DNA of 9,284 bases from an uncultured Clostridia bacterium (GTDB lineage: Bacteria > Bacillota_A > Clostridia > Christensenellales > Aristaeellaceae). The notes under the pieces are model-generated. The model was not told where the DNA came from. It did no database searches and saw nothing but the letters and a program-made list of their open reading frames with translations. The stretch lies in contig CAMVBO010000039.1 of NCBI GenBank assembly GCA_947165745.1, forward strand, positions 1 to 9,284, read 5' to 3'. Positions 1-6,107 of this stretch are shown piece by piece. A program made the translations under genes and the position numbers. Within the stretch, counting starts at the first letter, position 1; every line of letters begins with the position of its first letter.

Positions 1-296
1 AATCTGGTTGATTACCGCCCATCCGGATTCATTTCTAAGTATAAAGGCAAGATTCGCCACGTCAAACAAATTGCTTTCGCAATTTACTTGACTGGCGTAC
101 TTGATGGGGATTTCGCTCCCCATGCCCTCGAAGCGCATCCACAAGTGGATGCTTCTGTTGGTTCGCTCCACTCACAGCATGGCCGATGAACGGCCATGAT
201 AAAGACAACCGTGACAGCCTACGAGGTTTCGTATAGGTCGTCACGGTTGTCACGGTTGTCACAGAGACCATATATCCTTCTGTTGCTGATCCTTTG
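1..296. other. Gene-poor, hairpin-rich left edge
   Basis: I see no convincing gene before the histidine kinase. The stretch is a chain of close inverted repeats: 61-65/88-92 outside 68-74/79-85 (loop TTTC), 104-110/117-123 (loop TTTCGC), 135-142/145-152 (loop AA), 178-185/191-198 (loop ATGAA) and 207-215/240-248 around a further imperfect stem. None is followed by a T-run, so these are not ordinary terminators. Frame 1 is open from base 1 to a TGA at 187-189 and could be the tail of a gene entering from the left, but its last two thirds run through the hairpins, so the coding reading is weak. The arrangement resembles an interspersed palindromic repeat; whether it recurs in the genome cannot be seen here. 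Confidence 0.55.
240..262. repeat. 9-bp tandem repeat GTCACGGTT, about 2.5 copies
   Basis: GTCACGGTT occurs at 240-248 and 249-257, followed by a partial copy GTCAC at 258-262. The inverted form AACCGTGAC lies at 207-215, so the repeat is also one arm of a hairpin. It ends about 35 bp upstream of the kinase promoter. It may be part of the same repetitive element as the hairpins to its left, or a regulator site; nothing in the sequence decides between these. Confidence 0.7.
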
Positions 297-325
297 TTGC
301 GTCATTGCAAAAACTGTGCTACAAT
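297..325 (+). promoter_or_regulatory. Sigma-70-type promoter of the kinase-regulator operon
   Basis: A -35 box TTGCGT (297-302) is followed by a 17-bp spacer and a -10 box TACAAT (320-325). TG at 317-318 one base before the -10 makes it an extended -10 (TGnTACAAT). Transcription would begin near 332, which excludes the in-frame TTG at 294 and ATG at 324 as starts of the downstream gene and favours the GTG at 378. Confidence 0.7.
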
Positions 326-377
326 GTGGGCAAAAATGAAGAGAAAACCACATGTGGATCGAAGGGAGCGTGCGCCT

Positions 378-1649
378 GTGAAGCTGGACATCAACGTGCT
401 GGCCGTGCTCTTTGCGCCGCTGCTTTTGCTGGTCGGCCTTGGTTTCACCGTCGCCATAGACCCGTATATCCAGCGTCAGCAGCGGTGCGTCATGCTCGTC
501 ATCGTGGCGCTGTGCTTCACGCTGGTCGCGCAGAACCTGCTGGAGAACGCGTTTTTTGTCAGTCGGTCAAACCTGGCTTTGAAGAACATACTGAGCGCCT
601 ACGGCTATTCTGTGCGCCCCGTCATCCTCATACTGTTTCTCTACATCATTCAACCGGGCGGGAGGAAGCGGCTCGAATGGACGCTGGCGGGGATCAATGC
701 CGCGCTCTACTTCACCTCTCCCTTTACGGGACTCTGCTTTGAGATCCGGGAGTGGGACTACGCATCCCTGCAGGGCCCGCTGTGGTTTGCCTGCATTCTT
801 ATCAGCGCGGTGCTGCTGATTGAACTGCTGGCGCGAACCGTTATCCTCTATCGCGAAACCGGGAAGCGGGAGCGTCTGGTTCCCGTTTCTGTGGTGTTCA
901 TCATCATTCTGTCCGTTATCATGGATCTGCACGTGGGCATGCAGTCGCAGCCCATCACCTTTTTGACCATTGCCATCGTCGTGAGCAGCGTGTTCTACTA
1001 CATCTGGCTCCACATCCAGTTTGTGCGCGAGCACGAGCGCGACCTGATGACGGCGCAGCGCGTCAAAATCATGATGACCCAGATCCAGCCCCACTTTCTG
1101 TTCAACGCATTGAACACCATCCGCGCCCTCTACGCCAAGGATTCGCCTCTGGCGGACAGGATGCTGGAGGATTTCAGCGCCTATCTGCGGCAAAACCTGG
1201 AGACGCTGAGCCAGACCGAGCTGATCCCCATCGCCAAGGAGCTGGAGCACACCCGGCTCTACGCGGATATCGAGACTCTGCGCTTTCCCAACATCCGCGT
1301 GGAATACCGGATAGAAGATGCGCAATTCAGGATTCCGGCACTGACGATCCAGCCCCTGGTGGAAAACGCGATCCGCCACGGCGTGCGCAGCCGGGAGGAC
1401 GGCTTGGTGACGGTCTCCACGGTCCGGGAGGCGGGCGTGCACAGGATCACGGTACGGGACAACGGCGTGGGCTTTGATCCGAAGCATCAACAGGATGAAT
1501 CCCACATCGGCCTTCAGAATGTGAAGGAGCGCGTGGAGCGGATGTGCGGCGGCACGGTGATTGTGGAGAGCGAAATGGGCGCGGGCACCGTCGTCACGCT
1601 GCTGATCCCGGACACTTTGCAAAACGGCATGAAGGAGCAAGGACAATGA
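378..1649 (+). CDS. LytS/YehU-type sensor histidine kinase, 7-TM
   Basis: Membrane sensor kinase of 423 residues that should autophosphorylate on histidine and pass the phosphate to the response regulator encoded immediately after it. The first ~210 residues hold about seven hydrophobic segments with short loops and no large extracellular domain, so the signal is probably met within the membrane. The cytoplasmic part has the His_kinase (PF06580) signature QPHFLFNALN with the expected phospho-histidine at H239, then a GHKL ATPase domain with N-box PLVENAIRHG (N330), G1 box DNGVGF (D361) and G2 box around IGLQNVKERV. The frame is open back to 294, but GTG at 378 is chosen because AAGGGAG (362-368) lies 9 bases upstream and the promoter overlaps earlier starts. 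Its stop overlaps the next ATG (ATGA), indicating translational coupling. The ligand is unknown. Confidence 0.93.
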   Translation: MKLDINVLAVLFAPLLLLVGLGFTVAIDPYIQRQQRCVMLVIVALCFTLVAQNLLENAFFVSRSNLALKNILSAYGYSVRPVILILFLYIIQPGGRKRLEWTLAGINAALYFTSPFTGLCFEIREWDYASLQGPLWFACILISAVLLIELLARTVILYRETGKRERLVPVSVVFIIILSVIMDLHVGMQSQPITFLTIAIVVSSVFYYIWLHIQFVREHERDLMTAQRVKIMMTQIQPHFLFNALNTIRALYAKDSPLADRMLEDFSAYLRQNLETLSQTELIPIAKELEHTRLYADIETLRFPNIRVEYRIEDAQFRIPALTIQPLVENAIRHGVRSREDGLVTVSTVREAGVHRITVRDNGVGFDPKHQQDESHIGLQNVKERVERMCGGTVIVESEMGAGTVVTLLIPDTLQNGMKEQGQ

Positions 1650-2443
1650 GAGCAATCTGCGTGGACGATGAGCCGCTGGCGATGGAATACACCCTGGGCC
1701 AGTGCGAGCGCCTGCCTCAGATCAGCGAGGCGAAGGGGTTTACCGACGCTTTGGCCGCGCTGGAATGGCTTGGCACGCATTCGGCGGAGCTGGCGATTCT
1801 GGATATCAACATGCCGAAGATGGACGGCATCGAGCTGGCGGCGCGGATCAAACAGCGCTCTCCGCAGACTGCGATCCTGTTCCTGACCGCGTACCGGGAG
1901 TACGCCTTCGACGCTTGGTCGGTGCGTCCCAGCGGGTATCTGCTCAAGCCGGTGTCGCTGGAGAAGCTGGCGGAGGAGGTGCGCCATGCGTGCGGCGGGC
2001 AGGTCGATCCCGCGCCGGCGCATATCCGCGTCAAGACCTTCGGGGAATTCGACGTGTTTGTGGATGGCAAGCCGATCCACTTCAAGCTGGCGAAGGCCAG
2101 GGAGATCCTCGCTTATCTCGTGGACAAGCAGGGCGCCGGCGTCACCCGGAAGGACCTGTCCGCCGCGCTGTGGGAGGACAGGCTGTACGATCGTGGGATG
2201 CAGAAGCAGCTGGACGTCTATATCCGCTCCCTTCGTGAGACGCTGCGGGCGTGCGGCGCGGAAGAGATCCTCCGGATCGACAGGGGCGTTCTGCGCGTCG
2301 ACCCGGAGCGGTTCGTCTGCGACGCGTACCTGTTCTTTTCCGGCGACAGCGATATGATCAACGCCTATCGCGGCGAGTACATGAACACCTACTCCTGGGC
2401 CAGCATGACGGAGAGCATCCTCACCTGGAGTACGATAAAGTAA
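1646..2443 (+). CDS. Response regulator, receiver + SARP-like winged helix
   Basis: Cytoplasmic DNA-binding partner of the preceding kinase, 265 residues. Residues 1-~118 form a CheY-like receiver with acidic pocket D7-D8, phospho-acceptor D53 in LDINMP, T81 and K101 (KP motif). From about residue 126 (IRVKTFGEFDVFVDGKPI) there is a winged-helix domain of the Trans_reg_C/SARP type, with helices around AREILAYLVDKQGAGVTRKDL, followed by a short C-terminal piece (NAYRGEYMNTYSW) that resembles the start of a bacterial transcriptional activation domain. The full BTAD of Streptomyces SARPs is not present, as in shorter receiver-SARP proteins of Firmicutes. ATG at 1646 is chosen because it overlaps the kinase stop and has AAGGAG at 1632-1637; the frame is open 34 codons further upstream, inside the kinase. 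It is not a LytTR regulator, the usual partner of LytS kinases. A candidate operator lies at 2513-2532. Confidence 0.92.
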   Translation: MRAICVDDEPLAMEYTLGQCERLPQISEAKGFTDALAALEWLGTHSAELAILDINMPKMDGIELAARIKQRSPQTAILFLTAYREYAFDAWSVRPSGYLLKPVSLEKLAEEVRHACGGQVDPAPAHIRVKTFGEFDVFVDGKPIHFKLAKAREILAYLVDKQGAGVTRKDLSAALWEDRLYDRGMQKQLDVYIRSLRETLRACGAEEILRIDRGVLRVDPERFVCDAYLFFSGDSDMINAYRGEYMNTYSWASMTESILTWSTIK

Positions 2444-2472
2444 ACTGCGTTTTAAGATTTAATATATTGTTA

Positions 2473-2516
2473 ACTATCCTGATCCCAATATGCCGGGATC
2501 AGGGTGGTTTTTCTTT
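2473..2516 (+). terminator. Intrinsic terminator of the two-component operon
   Basis: A stem with core CCTGATCCC (2478-2486) and GGGATCAGG (2495-2503), loop AATATGCC, extends outward through A-T, C-G and G-U pairs to about 2473/2508. The descending arm runs directly into TTTTTCTTT (2508-2516). It lies 30 bases after the regulator's stop codon. The end of its T-tract overlaps the first copy of the direct repeat at 2513. Confidence 0.88.
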
Positions 2517-2532
2517 GGACATCCTTTGGACA
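2513..2532 (+). promoter_or_regulatory. Putative SARP operator: two CTTTGGACA direct repeats
   Basis: CTTTGGACA occurs perfectly at 2513-2521 and again at 2524-2532, so the copies are offset by 11 bp, one helical turn. The second copy ends exactly 8 bp before the -10 box TACAAT at 2541. SARP regulators such as ActII-ORF4 and DnrI are known to bind heptameric direct repeats with 11-bp periodicity, the 3' copy about 8 bp from the -10 and taking the place of a -35 box. The adjacent upstream gene encodes a SARP-like response regulator. That this regulator binds here is inference; the repeat and its geometry are seen directly. No second copy of the motif was noticed elsewhere in the window. Confidence 0.65.
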
Positions 2533-2537
2533 GCGCC

Positions 2538-2546
2538 TGATACAAT
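2538..2546 (+). promoter_or_regulatory. Extended -10 promoter for the lipocalin-like gene
   Basis: TACAAT at 2541-2546 is preceded by TGA at 2538-2540, giving TGnTACAAT, the same extended -10 as the kinase promoter. No -35 box is correctly spaced: TTGGAC at 2515-2520 would leave a 20-bp spacer. The promoter therefore probably depends on an activator, which fits the direct repeats just upstream. Start of transcription is expected near 2553. Confidence 0.6.
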
Positions 2547-2557
2547 ACCAGAGACGT

Positions 2558-2601
2558 GAAATGCGCATCGGAAGCGGTGGGTTTGCTTCCGCTGTCATTT
2601 C
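2558..2601 (+). other. Structured 5' leader hairpin
   Basis: A two-part stem forms near the expected 5' end of the transcript: outer GAAATG (2558-2563) with CATTTC (2596-2601), inner CGGAAGC (2569-2575) with GCTTCCG (2585-2591), apical loop of nine bases. There is no T-run after it. It could protect the mRNA 5' end or be a cis-regulatory element. I do not recognise a named riboswitch or Rfam family. Confidence 0.5.
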
Positions 2602-2658
2602 CGCCAATGATCGTGGCGCGGGGAACAATTGGAAAACAGATGTGAGGAGGTAATGACA

Positions 2659-3051
2659 ATGAAGAGAATGAGCATGATCGTGATGAGCCTGCTGCTGGCC
2701 GCTCTGCTGCTGGGCAGCGCTGCCTGGGCGGAGACCGAGTCGGCTGACGTGGAAAACCCGTCCTTTGTGGGGATCTGGACGTATACAGACGAAGAAAATG
2801 GCATAAGCGCCGTCTATGACCTGAAGGAGGACGGCACCGGCACCTATACCATGATCGTCGGCGAAGAAGAGGTTACCTACGAGCTGAAATACGAGGTCCA
2901 GGACAACCTTTTGCTGGTCACGTACGTCAACAACGAGACGTTTACCGAGGACGATGTGTTTGAAAACGAATTCCGCTTCGAGGACGAACAGACTTTGGTC
3001 ATCAAGGATTCCTTCGACGAAGAGATGACCTATGTAAAGAATCAGGAATGA
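2659..3051 (+). CDS. Small exported lipocalin-like protein (DUF5640-like)
   Basis: Secreted or surface protein of 130 residues. Residues 1-24 are a signal peptide with lysine/arginine at the front, a leucine-rich core and a probable signal peptidase I site after AWA. There is no cysteine lipobox. The mature part is acidic and rich in beta-strand alternation, opens with FVGIWTYTDEENG and contains KEDGTGTYT, a pattern typical of lipocalin-like DUF5640 domains of Clostridia whose biochemical role is not established. ATG at 2659 is chosen over ATG at 2653 because AGGAGG (2645-2650) is 8 bases from it but only 2 from the earlier one. It is monocistronic by appearance, behind its own extended -10 promoter and putative operator, so it is the best candidate target of the adjacent two-component system. 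A 32-bp piece of it (2937-2968) recurs at 7869. Confidence 0.85.
   Translation: MKRMSMIVMSLLLAALLLGSAAWAETESADVENPSFVGIWTYTDEENGISAVYDLKEDGTGTYTMIVGEEEVTYELKYEVQDNLLLVTYVNNETFTEDDVFENEFRFEDEQTLVIKDSFDEEMTYVKNQE
2937..2968 (+). repeat. 32-bp direct repeat, copy A (within coding sequence)
   Basis: These 32 bases inside the lipocalin-like gene, encoding TFTEDDVFEN, are identical and in the same orientation to 7869-7900. The match is bounded by mismatches on both sides. This copy is the likely parent because it sits in an intact gene with a normal C-terminal domain. Confidence 0.95.
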
Positions 3052-3077
3052 CGCATCCCCGCCAGGATCATTCCTGA
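3042..3077 (+). terminator. Hairpin at the end of the lipocalin-like gene, possible weak terminator
   Basis: TCAGGAATGA (3042-3051), which includes the stop codon, pairs perfectly with TCATTCCTGA (3068-3077) across a 16-base loop. No T-run follows (AAACCC), so intrinsic termination is doubtful. It may act as a 3' mRNA stabiliser. Confidence 0.35.
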
Positions 3078-3109
3078 AAACCCGATGGAAATGAAGAAGA
3101 TTTGTAACG

Positions 3110-3199
3110 ATTCAGTCGAGGACTGAATGTCCCTTGCAGCAAGTCGCACCACCATGAGTGAACGCGTTCGCAGGGGCGATCTCCAAAGTGCCCCTGCGA
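3110..3199. other. Hairpin-rich spacer before the MATE gene
   Basis: Four inverted repeats lie close together: ATTCAGTC/GACTGAAT (3110-3117/3121-3128, loop GAG), CTTGC/GCAAG around 3133-3143, the palindrome GAACGCGTTC (3160-3169), and TCGCAGGGGC/GCCCCTGCGA (3168-3177/3190-3199, loop of 12). None ends in a T-run. The density of perfect stems resembles the left edge of the window and suggests a small palindromic element, or else a structured leader of the following operon. No small gene is supported here. Confidence 0.5.
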
Positions 3200-3268
3200 G
3201 GCATGTTTGCAGTAATAGTTTTGGCATGATTGTATTCTGTTGATACGGATTTGGAGAGGGGTAGAGGT

Positions 3269-5047
3269 GTGAAGCAGGATTCTGAGAACAGGAGACTGAT
3301 TTCGAGGCTTATGCTTCGCCTGCTGCCGGCGCAGATATTCCTTGCCGCGATCGGCGCGATCAACAGCATCGCATCCAGTCTTCTTGCCAGCAATATGCTG
3401 GGTGTGGAAGCCATGACTGCCATCGGGCTCTATATGCCCCTGGGCATGTTGATCAACGCTATAAGCACGCTGCTTGTGGGCGGGGCAACCATACTGAACG
3501 GGAAATACCTGGGCCAGAGGGCCAATGACAGGATCCGCAATGCCTTCTCGCTGGATATGATTGCATCGCTGCTGATGTCTGCAGCGATCATCATCGGCTA
3601 TCTCCTCATGGCGCTCTTCGATCTTACGCGGTTCATCACAGACGATGGCGCGGTGCGGCTGCTGTTCAATCAATACCTGCTGGGCCAGGCGGTCGGCGTC
3701 ATACCGATGGTGATCGGCAGCCAGCTGGCTTCCTATCTTTCCCTGGAGAACCGCACCGGGCTGACGACTTTGGCCACGCTGGCCTGTATCGTTGCGACCC
3801 TGTTTGCGAACCTGCTTTTCGTTCGCGCGCTGAACATGGGCGTGTTTGGGCTCGCGCTGGGTTCGTCCGCGGGCATGTGGGTGTTCTTGGCCATCCAGGC
3901 CGGTTACTATTTCTGCGGGCGGTCCACGCTGCCGGTGTCCCTCTCCCTTCGCAGGCTGGACTGGAGGGAACTCGGCACGATCCTGAAGGTCGGCGCGCCC
4001 GGGGCGATGATACTGGGCTACCAGTTTGTGCGCGGCATCGCGCTGAACAATCTCATCCTGCGGCACGCCGGCGTGGAAGGGCTTTCGGCCTTCGCGGCCA
4101 ACGACGCGCTGCTGCGCTTCTTCTGGGCGGTGCCCTTCGGCATGGTATCCGTCTCGCGCATGGTGTTCAGCGTGGCCTACGGCGAGGAGGACCGGCGGAC
4201 GATCGAGGATATCATGCGGACGATCCTCGCCCGATTCGTGCCGCTGATGATCGTCATATCGACGCTGATCGTGCTGCTGGCCAGGCCATTGACCTTCCTT
4301 CACTACCAGGAAACGGCCTCCCCGGTATTCCAGGCGACGGTGTGGGGCTACAGGATTCTGCCGCTGGCCATGCCGATCAGCGTTTTCACGCTCAACTACA
4401 CCTGCTACGGGCAGACCGCCGGCAAGCTGCGGCTGGTGCATGTTCTGTCCCTGCTGACCGGCTTTGTCAACATTGTCCTCTTCTCGGCGCTTCTGATGCC
4501 CGCCCATGGCATGCGCGGCGTCTACGCGGCTCACGTACTCAACAGCGTGGCGCTGGTGGCTGTGATCGGGCTCTATGTAACCCTGTTCAACCGGCGATTG
4601 CCCAAATCCATCAGTGACCTGATGGCGTTTCCGGACGGCTTTGGCGCGCCGGAGGGCGATTGGATGAACCTCAGAATCGCCGGCATGGAGGAGGTTGTCC
4701 GCGTTTCGGAAGCGATCCAGAGCGCTTGCCTTGCCCATGGCGTGGATGCGCGCCGGTCGTACTTTGCTGCGCTGGCCATGGAGGAGATGGCGGGAAATAT
4801 CGTGCGCCATGGCCTCACCCGGGACCGCCGTCGGCACGAGATCGACCTGCGCGTCACCTGGAAGGGCGACAGCCTGGTGCTGTGCATCAAGGATGACTGC
4901 GTTCGCTTCGACCCTGTTGAGCGCTTGAACATGCTTTCACCCAAGCATCCTGCAACCAATATAGGGCTCCGCCTGGCCCACCGCATCGCCCTGGATATGA
5001 GCTACCAGAGCCTGCTGGGCCTGAATGTACTTCTGATTCGGATATGA
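3269..5047 (+). CDS. MATE-family transporter fused to RsbW-like ATPase domain
   Basis: Polytopic membrane protein of 592 residues, about 130 longer than a standard MATE exporter. Residues 1-~455 carry the MATE fold (about 12 TM segments, two related halves; a typical stretch is MLGVEAMTAIGLYMPLGMLI), a family that exports drugs or metabolites by Na+ or H+ antiport. Residues ~463-592 form a cytoplasmic GHKL ATPase-like domain of the anti-sigma kinase type (HATPase_c_2): N-box MEEMAGNIVRHG (E505/E506, N510), G1-like DDCVRFDP (D542-D543) where the usual glycines are Cys and Arg, and G2-like NIGLRLAHRIA. The G1 change leaves ATP binding uncertain. GTG at 3269 is chosen because GGAGAGGGG (3253-3261) is 7 bases upstream; the frame is open to a TTG at 3230 without a ribosome site. 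The TRAP genes follow after 44 bases, suggesting one transcript. The exported substrate and role of the ATPase domain are unknown. Confidence 0.9.
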   Translation: MKQDSENRRLISRLMLRLLPAQIFLAAIGAINSIASSLLASNMLGVEAMTAIGLYMPLGMLINAISTLLVGGATILNGKYLGQRANDRIRNAFSLDMIASLLMSAAIIIGYLLMALFDLTRFITDDGAVRLLFNQYLLGQAVGVIPMVIGSQLASYLSLENRTGLTTLATLACIVATLFANLLFVRALNMGVFGLALGSSAGMWVFLAIQAGYYFCGRSTLPVSLSLRRLDWRELGTILKVGAPGAMILGYQFVRGIALNNLILRHAGVEGLSAFAANDALLRFFWAVPFGMVSVSRMVFSVAYGEEDRRTIEDIMRTILARFVPLMIVISTLIVLLARPLTFLHYQETASPVFQATVWGYRILPLAMPISVFTLNYTCYGQTAGKLRLVHVLSLLTGFVNIVLFSALLMPAHGMRGVYAAHVLNSVALVAVIGLYVTLFNRRLPKSISDLMAFPDGFGAPEGDWMNLRIAGMEEVVRVSEAIQSACLAHGVDARRSYFAALAMEEMAGNIVRHGLTRDRRRHEIDLRVTWKGDSLVLCIKDDCVRFDPVERLNMLSPKHPATNIGLRLAHRIALDMSYQSLLGLNVLLIRI

Positions 5048-5091
5048 TGCGCGCTTGCATCCCGGGATCGACAGATAAGGAGGTTTCCCAC

Positions 5092-6075
5092 ATGAAGAAG
5101 GCACTTATTCTGATGCTGGCCCTGATCCTGATCGCCCTGCCGATGACATGCACGGCGGAGTCGGCCATCCGCCTGCGCTACGCGGAGCTGGCGGAGACGG
5201 ACCATCCGCTGACCGCCGACGCGCGCTATTTTGCCCAGCGGGTGGAAGAACTGTCCGGCGGGAGGATCACCGTGGATATCTACGACAACGCCCAGCTCGG
5301 CGCGGAGAAGGAGGCCGTGCAGGCCACGCAGATGGGGACCATCGACATCTGCCGGGCCACCGTGACGCTGCTGGCGGATTTCAACATGCCCGTGCTGAAC
5401 GTGCTGGGCCTGCCGTACATCTTTGTCAGCCGGGACCACTGCTGGAGGGTGCTGGACAGCGAGATCGGAGATCGGCTTCGCGCCTGCCCGGAGGAACAGG
5501 GCACCGGCCTGGTGGGGCTGTGGTTTGCGGAGGAAGGTTCCCGCAACCTGATCACGGTGGACGGCCCCGTGACCACCATCGACCAGCTCAAGGGGCGGAA
5601 GATCCGCGCCAACAACGCCAGCCTCATGATCGACGTGGTAAACGCCATGGGCGCTTCCGCCGTGCCGATGGCCTACACCGAGGTGTACACCTCTCTGCAG
5701 TCCGGCGTGATCGAGGGGCTGGAAAACATTCCCGCCGGTTATAACTCCTCCTCCTACTACGAAGTGGCTCCCTACTATGCCCTCACGCGGCACATCACCA
5801 GCGTCAGCATGATCGTGATGTCCGAGACCTCCTGGAACCGGCTGAGCGAGGAGGACAGGGAGATCATTCGTCAGGCCTCAAAGGATACGGAGCAGCATGC
5901 GCGGGTTTCCGCCCAGGAATTCGACGACAAGGCCATGCAGGAGCTGGAGAGCAAGGGCGTGAAGATCAACGAGGTGGAGGATCTCGAGGCCTGGATCGAG
6001 GCCTGCGCGCCGGTGCGGGAGAAATATGGCGCCGGGTACGAGGACCTGATCGCGGACATCGACGCCATGCGGTGA
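5092..6075 (+). CDS. TRAP transporter substrate-binding protein, DctP family
   Basis: Extracytoplasmic solute receptor of 327 residues that captures an organic acid and delivers it to the DctQM membrane proteins. Residues 1-~22 are a signal peptide (KK, then a long hydrophobic core, probable cleavage in TCTA-ES). The DctP fold is clear: LTADARYFAQRVEELSGGRITVDIY near the N-terminus, two arginines R151 (GSRNL) and R172 (LKGRKIRANN) placed like the carboxylate-binding arginines of SiaP-type receptors, and the hinge region TEVYTSLQSGVIEGLEN. Substrate cannot be named; C4-dicarboxylates, sugar acids and sialic acid are all handled by this family. ATG at 5092 has AAGGAGG (5077-5083) 8 bases upstream; the frame is open to 5044. 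An oddity is the lack of a proper lipobox: the only cysteine near the signal is in PMTC. Confidence 0.93.
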   Translation: MKKALILMLALILIALPMTCTAESAIRLRYAELAETDHPLTADARYFAQRVEELSGGRITVDIYDNAQLGAEKEAVQATQMGTIDICRATVTLLADFNMPVLNVLGLPYIFVSRDHCWRVLDSEIGDRLRACPEEQGTGLVGLWFAEEGSRNLITVDGPVTTIDQLKGRKIRANNASLMIDVVNAMGASAVPMAYTEVYTSLQSGVIEGLENIPAGYNSSSYYEVAPYYALTRHITSVSMIVMSETSWNRLSEEDREIIRQASKDTEQHARVSAQEFDDKAMQELESKGVKINEVEDLEAWIEACAPVREKYGAGYEDLIADIDAMR

Positions 6076-6107
6076 CGGCGCATCCGTCAAGCGAAGCGGG
6101 TGAGGCT

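Noticed and set aside
1..189. Tail of a gene entering from the left in frame 1
   Set aside because: Open for 62 codons to a TGA, and the first 20 codons read plausibly, but the remainder is hairpin sequence and no family is recognised. Kept only as a remark.
240..262. CRISPR array
   Set aside because: The 9-bp units are directly adjacent with no spacers, and no cas genes are present.
62..271. A 69-codon minus-strand frame across the left-edge hairpins
   Set aside because: Its product includes TTVTTVTT, produced by the 9-bp repeat, and the rest comes from the hairpins; there is no coding signal apart from the lack of stops.
294..377. TTG start at 294 for the histidine kinase
   Set aside because: It overlaps the promoter and lacks a ribosome site; GTG at 378 has AAGGGAG at proper distance.
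567..1655. A 362-codon open frame on the minus strand
   Set aside because: It is antisense to the histidine kinase, with H/D/Q-rich composition and no recognisable domain.
3221..3249. Promoter TTGGCA-17-TACGGA before the MATE gene
   Set aside because: The predicted start (near 3256) would fall inside the ribosome site at 3253-3261, and TACGGA is a poor -10. A real promoter may lie nearby but cannot be placed.
3068..4837. A 589-codon open frame on the minus strand
   Set aside because: It is antisense to the MATE-ATPase gene, has very low complexity (rich in H, Q, R, G) and no ribosome site. Long antisense frames are expected in GC-rich coding DNA.
6072..6107. GTG start at 6072 for DctQ
   Set aside because: The overlap with the dctP stop is attractive, but there is no ribosome site and the extra residues (TAHPSSEAGEA) are unlike DctQ N-termini. 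Not fully excluded.
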